A stretch of DNA of 13,829 nt from DATFPK01 sp035264885 (lineage in GTDB: Bacteria > Actinomycetota > Thermoleophilia > Solirubrobacterales > 70-9), in assembly GCA_035264885.1 (NCBI GenBank), contig DATFPK010000022.1:1-13829 (forward strand). Direction: 5' to 3'. The translations under genes were made by a program, and so were the position numbers. This document shows, one piece after another, positions 13,821 to 13,829 of this stretch (positions are counted from its first letter, which is position 1; every line of letters starts with the position of its first letter). Below the pieces are notes generated by a model, which saw nothing but the letters and a program-made list of their open reading frames with translations, was not told the origin of the DNA and did no database searches.

Positions 13821-13829
13821 CCCTCCGGC

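Noticed and set aside
1..13829. CRISPR arrays, tRNA/rRNA genes, insertion sequences, att sites
   Set aside because: No regularly spaced repeats, cloverleaf-like sequence, transposase or integrase motifs, or terminal inverted repeats were found on reading both strands.

Overview
The window is a high-GC, densely packed bacterial chromosome segment with strong G/C bias at third codon positions and frequent GTG and TTG starts. Three things point to an actinobacterium: an FtsZ with the GEGGGTGTG loop and a VPPFLRD tail, FtsQ followed directly by FtsZ with no FtsA, and a Ku plus stand-alone LigD-polymerase pair. The glycine decarboxylase is split into GcvPA and GcvPB. Streptomyces and mycobacteria carry one fused GcvP, so a deep-branching actinobacterial lineage such as Thermoleophilia is my best guess. 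This is inference; no rRNA or other marker is present.

Left end (1-2676). An ABC-transporter ATPase runs leftward out of a short divergent region. From the same region a two-gene NHEJ operon runs rightward: ku (Lys/Ser-rich tail) and a LigD polymerase domain without ligase or nuclease domains. Middle left (2673-4309, minus strand). A threonine/serine dehydratase with an ACT domain is coupled to ridA by a GTGA overlap, so the enzyme that releases reactive enamines is translated together with the deaminase that removes them. Middle (4319-5703). A looser, less GC-biased stretch holds two small convergent SnoaL/NTF2-like genes and no other convincing gene. Then comes a rightward group II PLP decarboxylase (5704-7122).

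Right half (7123-13829, minus strand). In transcription order: ftsQ (5' end at the window edge), a 326-base region with a good promoter and repeated GGTCGAGG octamers, ftsZ, a hairpin, then the complete glycine cleavage set gcvT-gcvH-gcvPA-gcvPB. The L protein (lipoamide dehydrogenase) is not here. GcvPA/PB decarboxylate glycine onto the lipoyl arm of GcvH, and GcvT transfers the one-carbon unit to tetrahydrofolate.

Several genes lack a Shine-Dalgarno sequence but carry a TANNNT-like hexamer 6-7 bases before the start codon, the arrangement known for leaderless actinobacterial transcripts. gcvT and gcvPA share the same hexamer and spacing. Other genes (gcvH, ridA) have strong Shine-Dalgarno sequences built into the coding end of the gene before them. 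I found no tRNA, rRNA, CRISPR array, insertion sequence or phage gene. Most of the window is ordinary housekeeping. The points worth a second look are regulatory architecture and gene order, and I do not see a convincing new multi-gene system.
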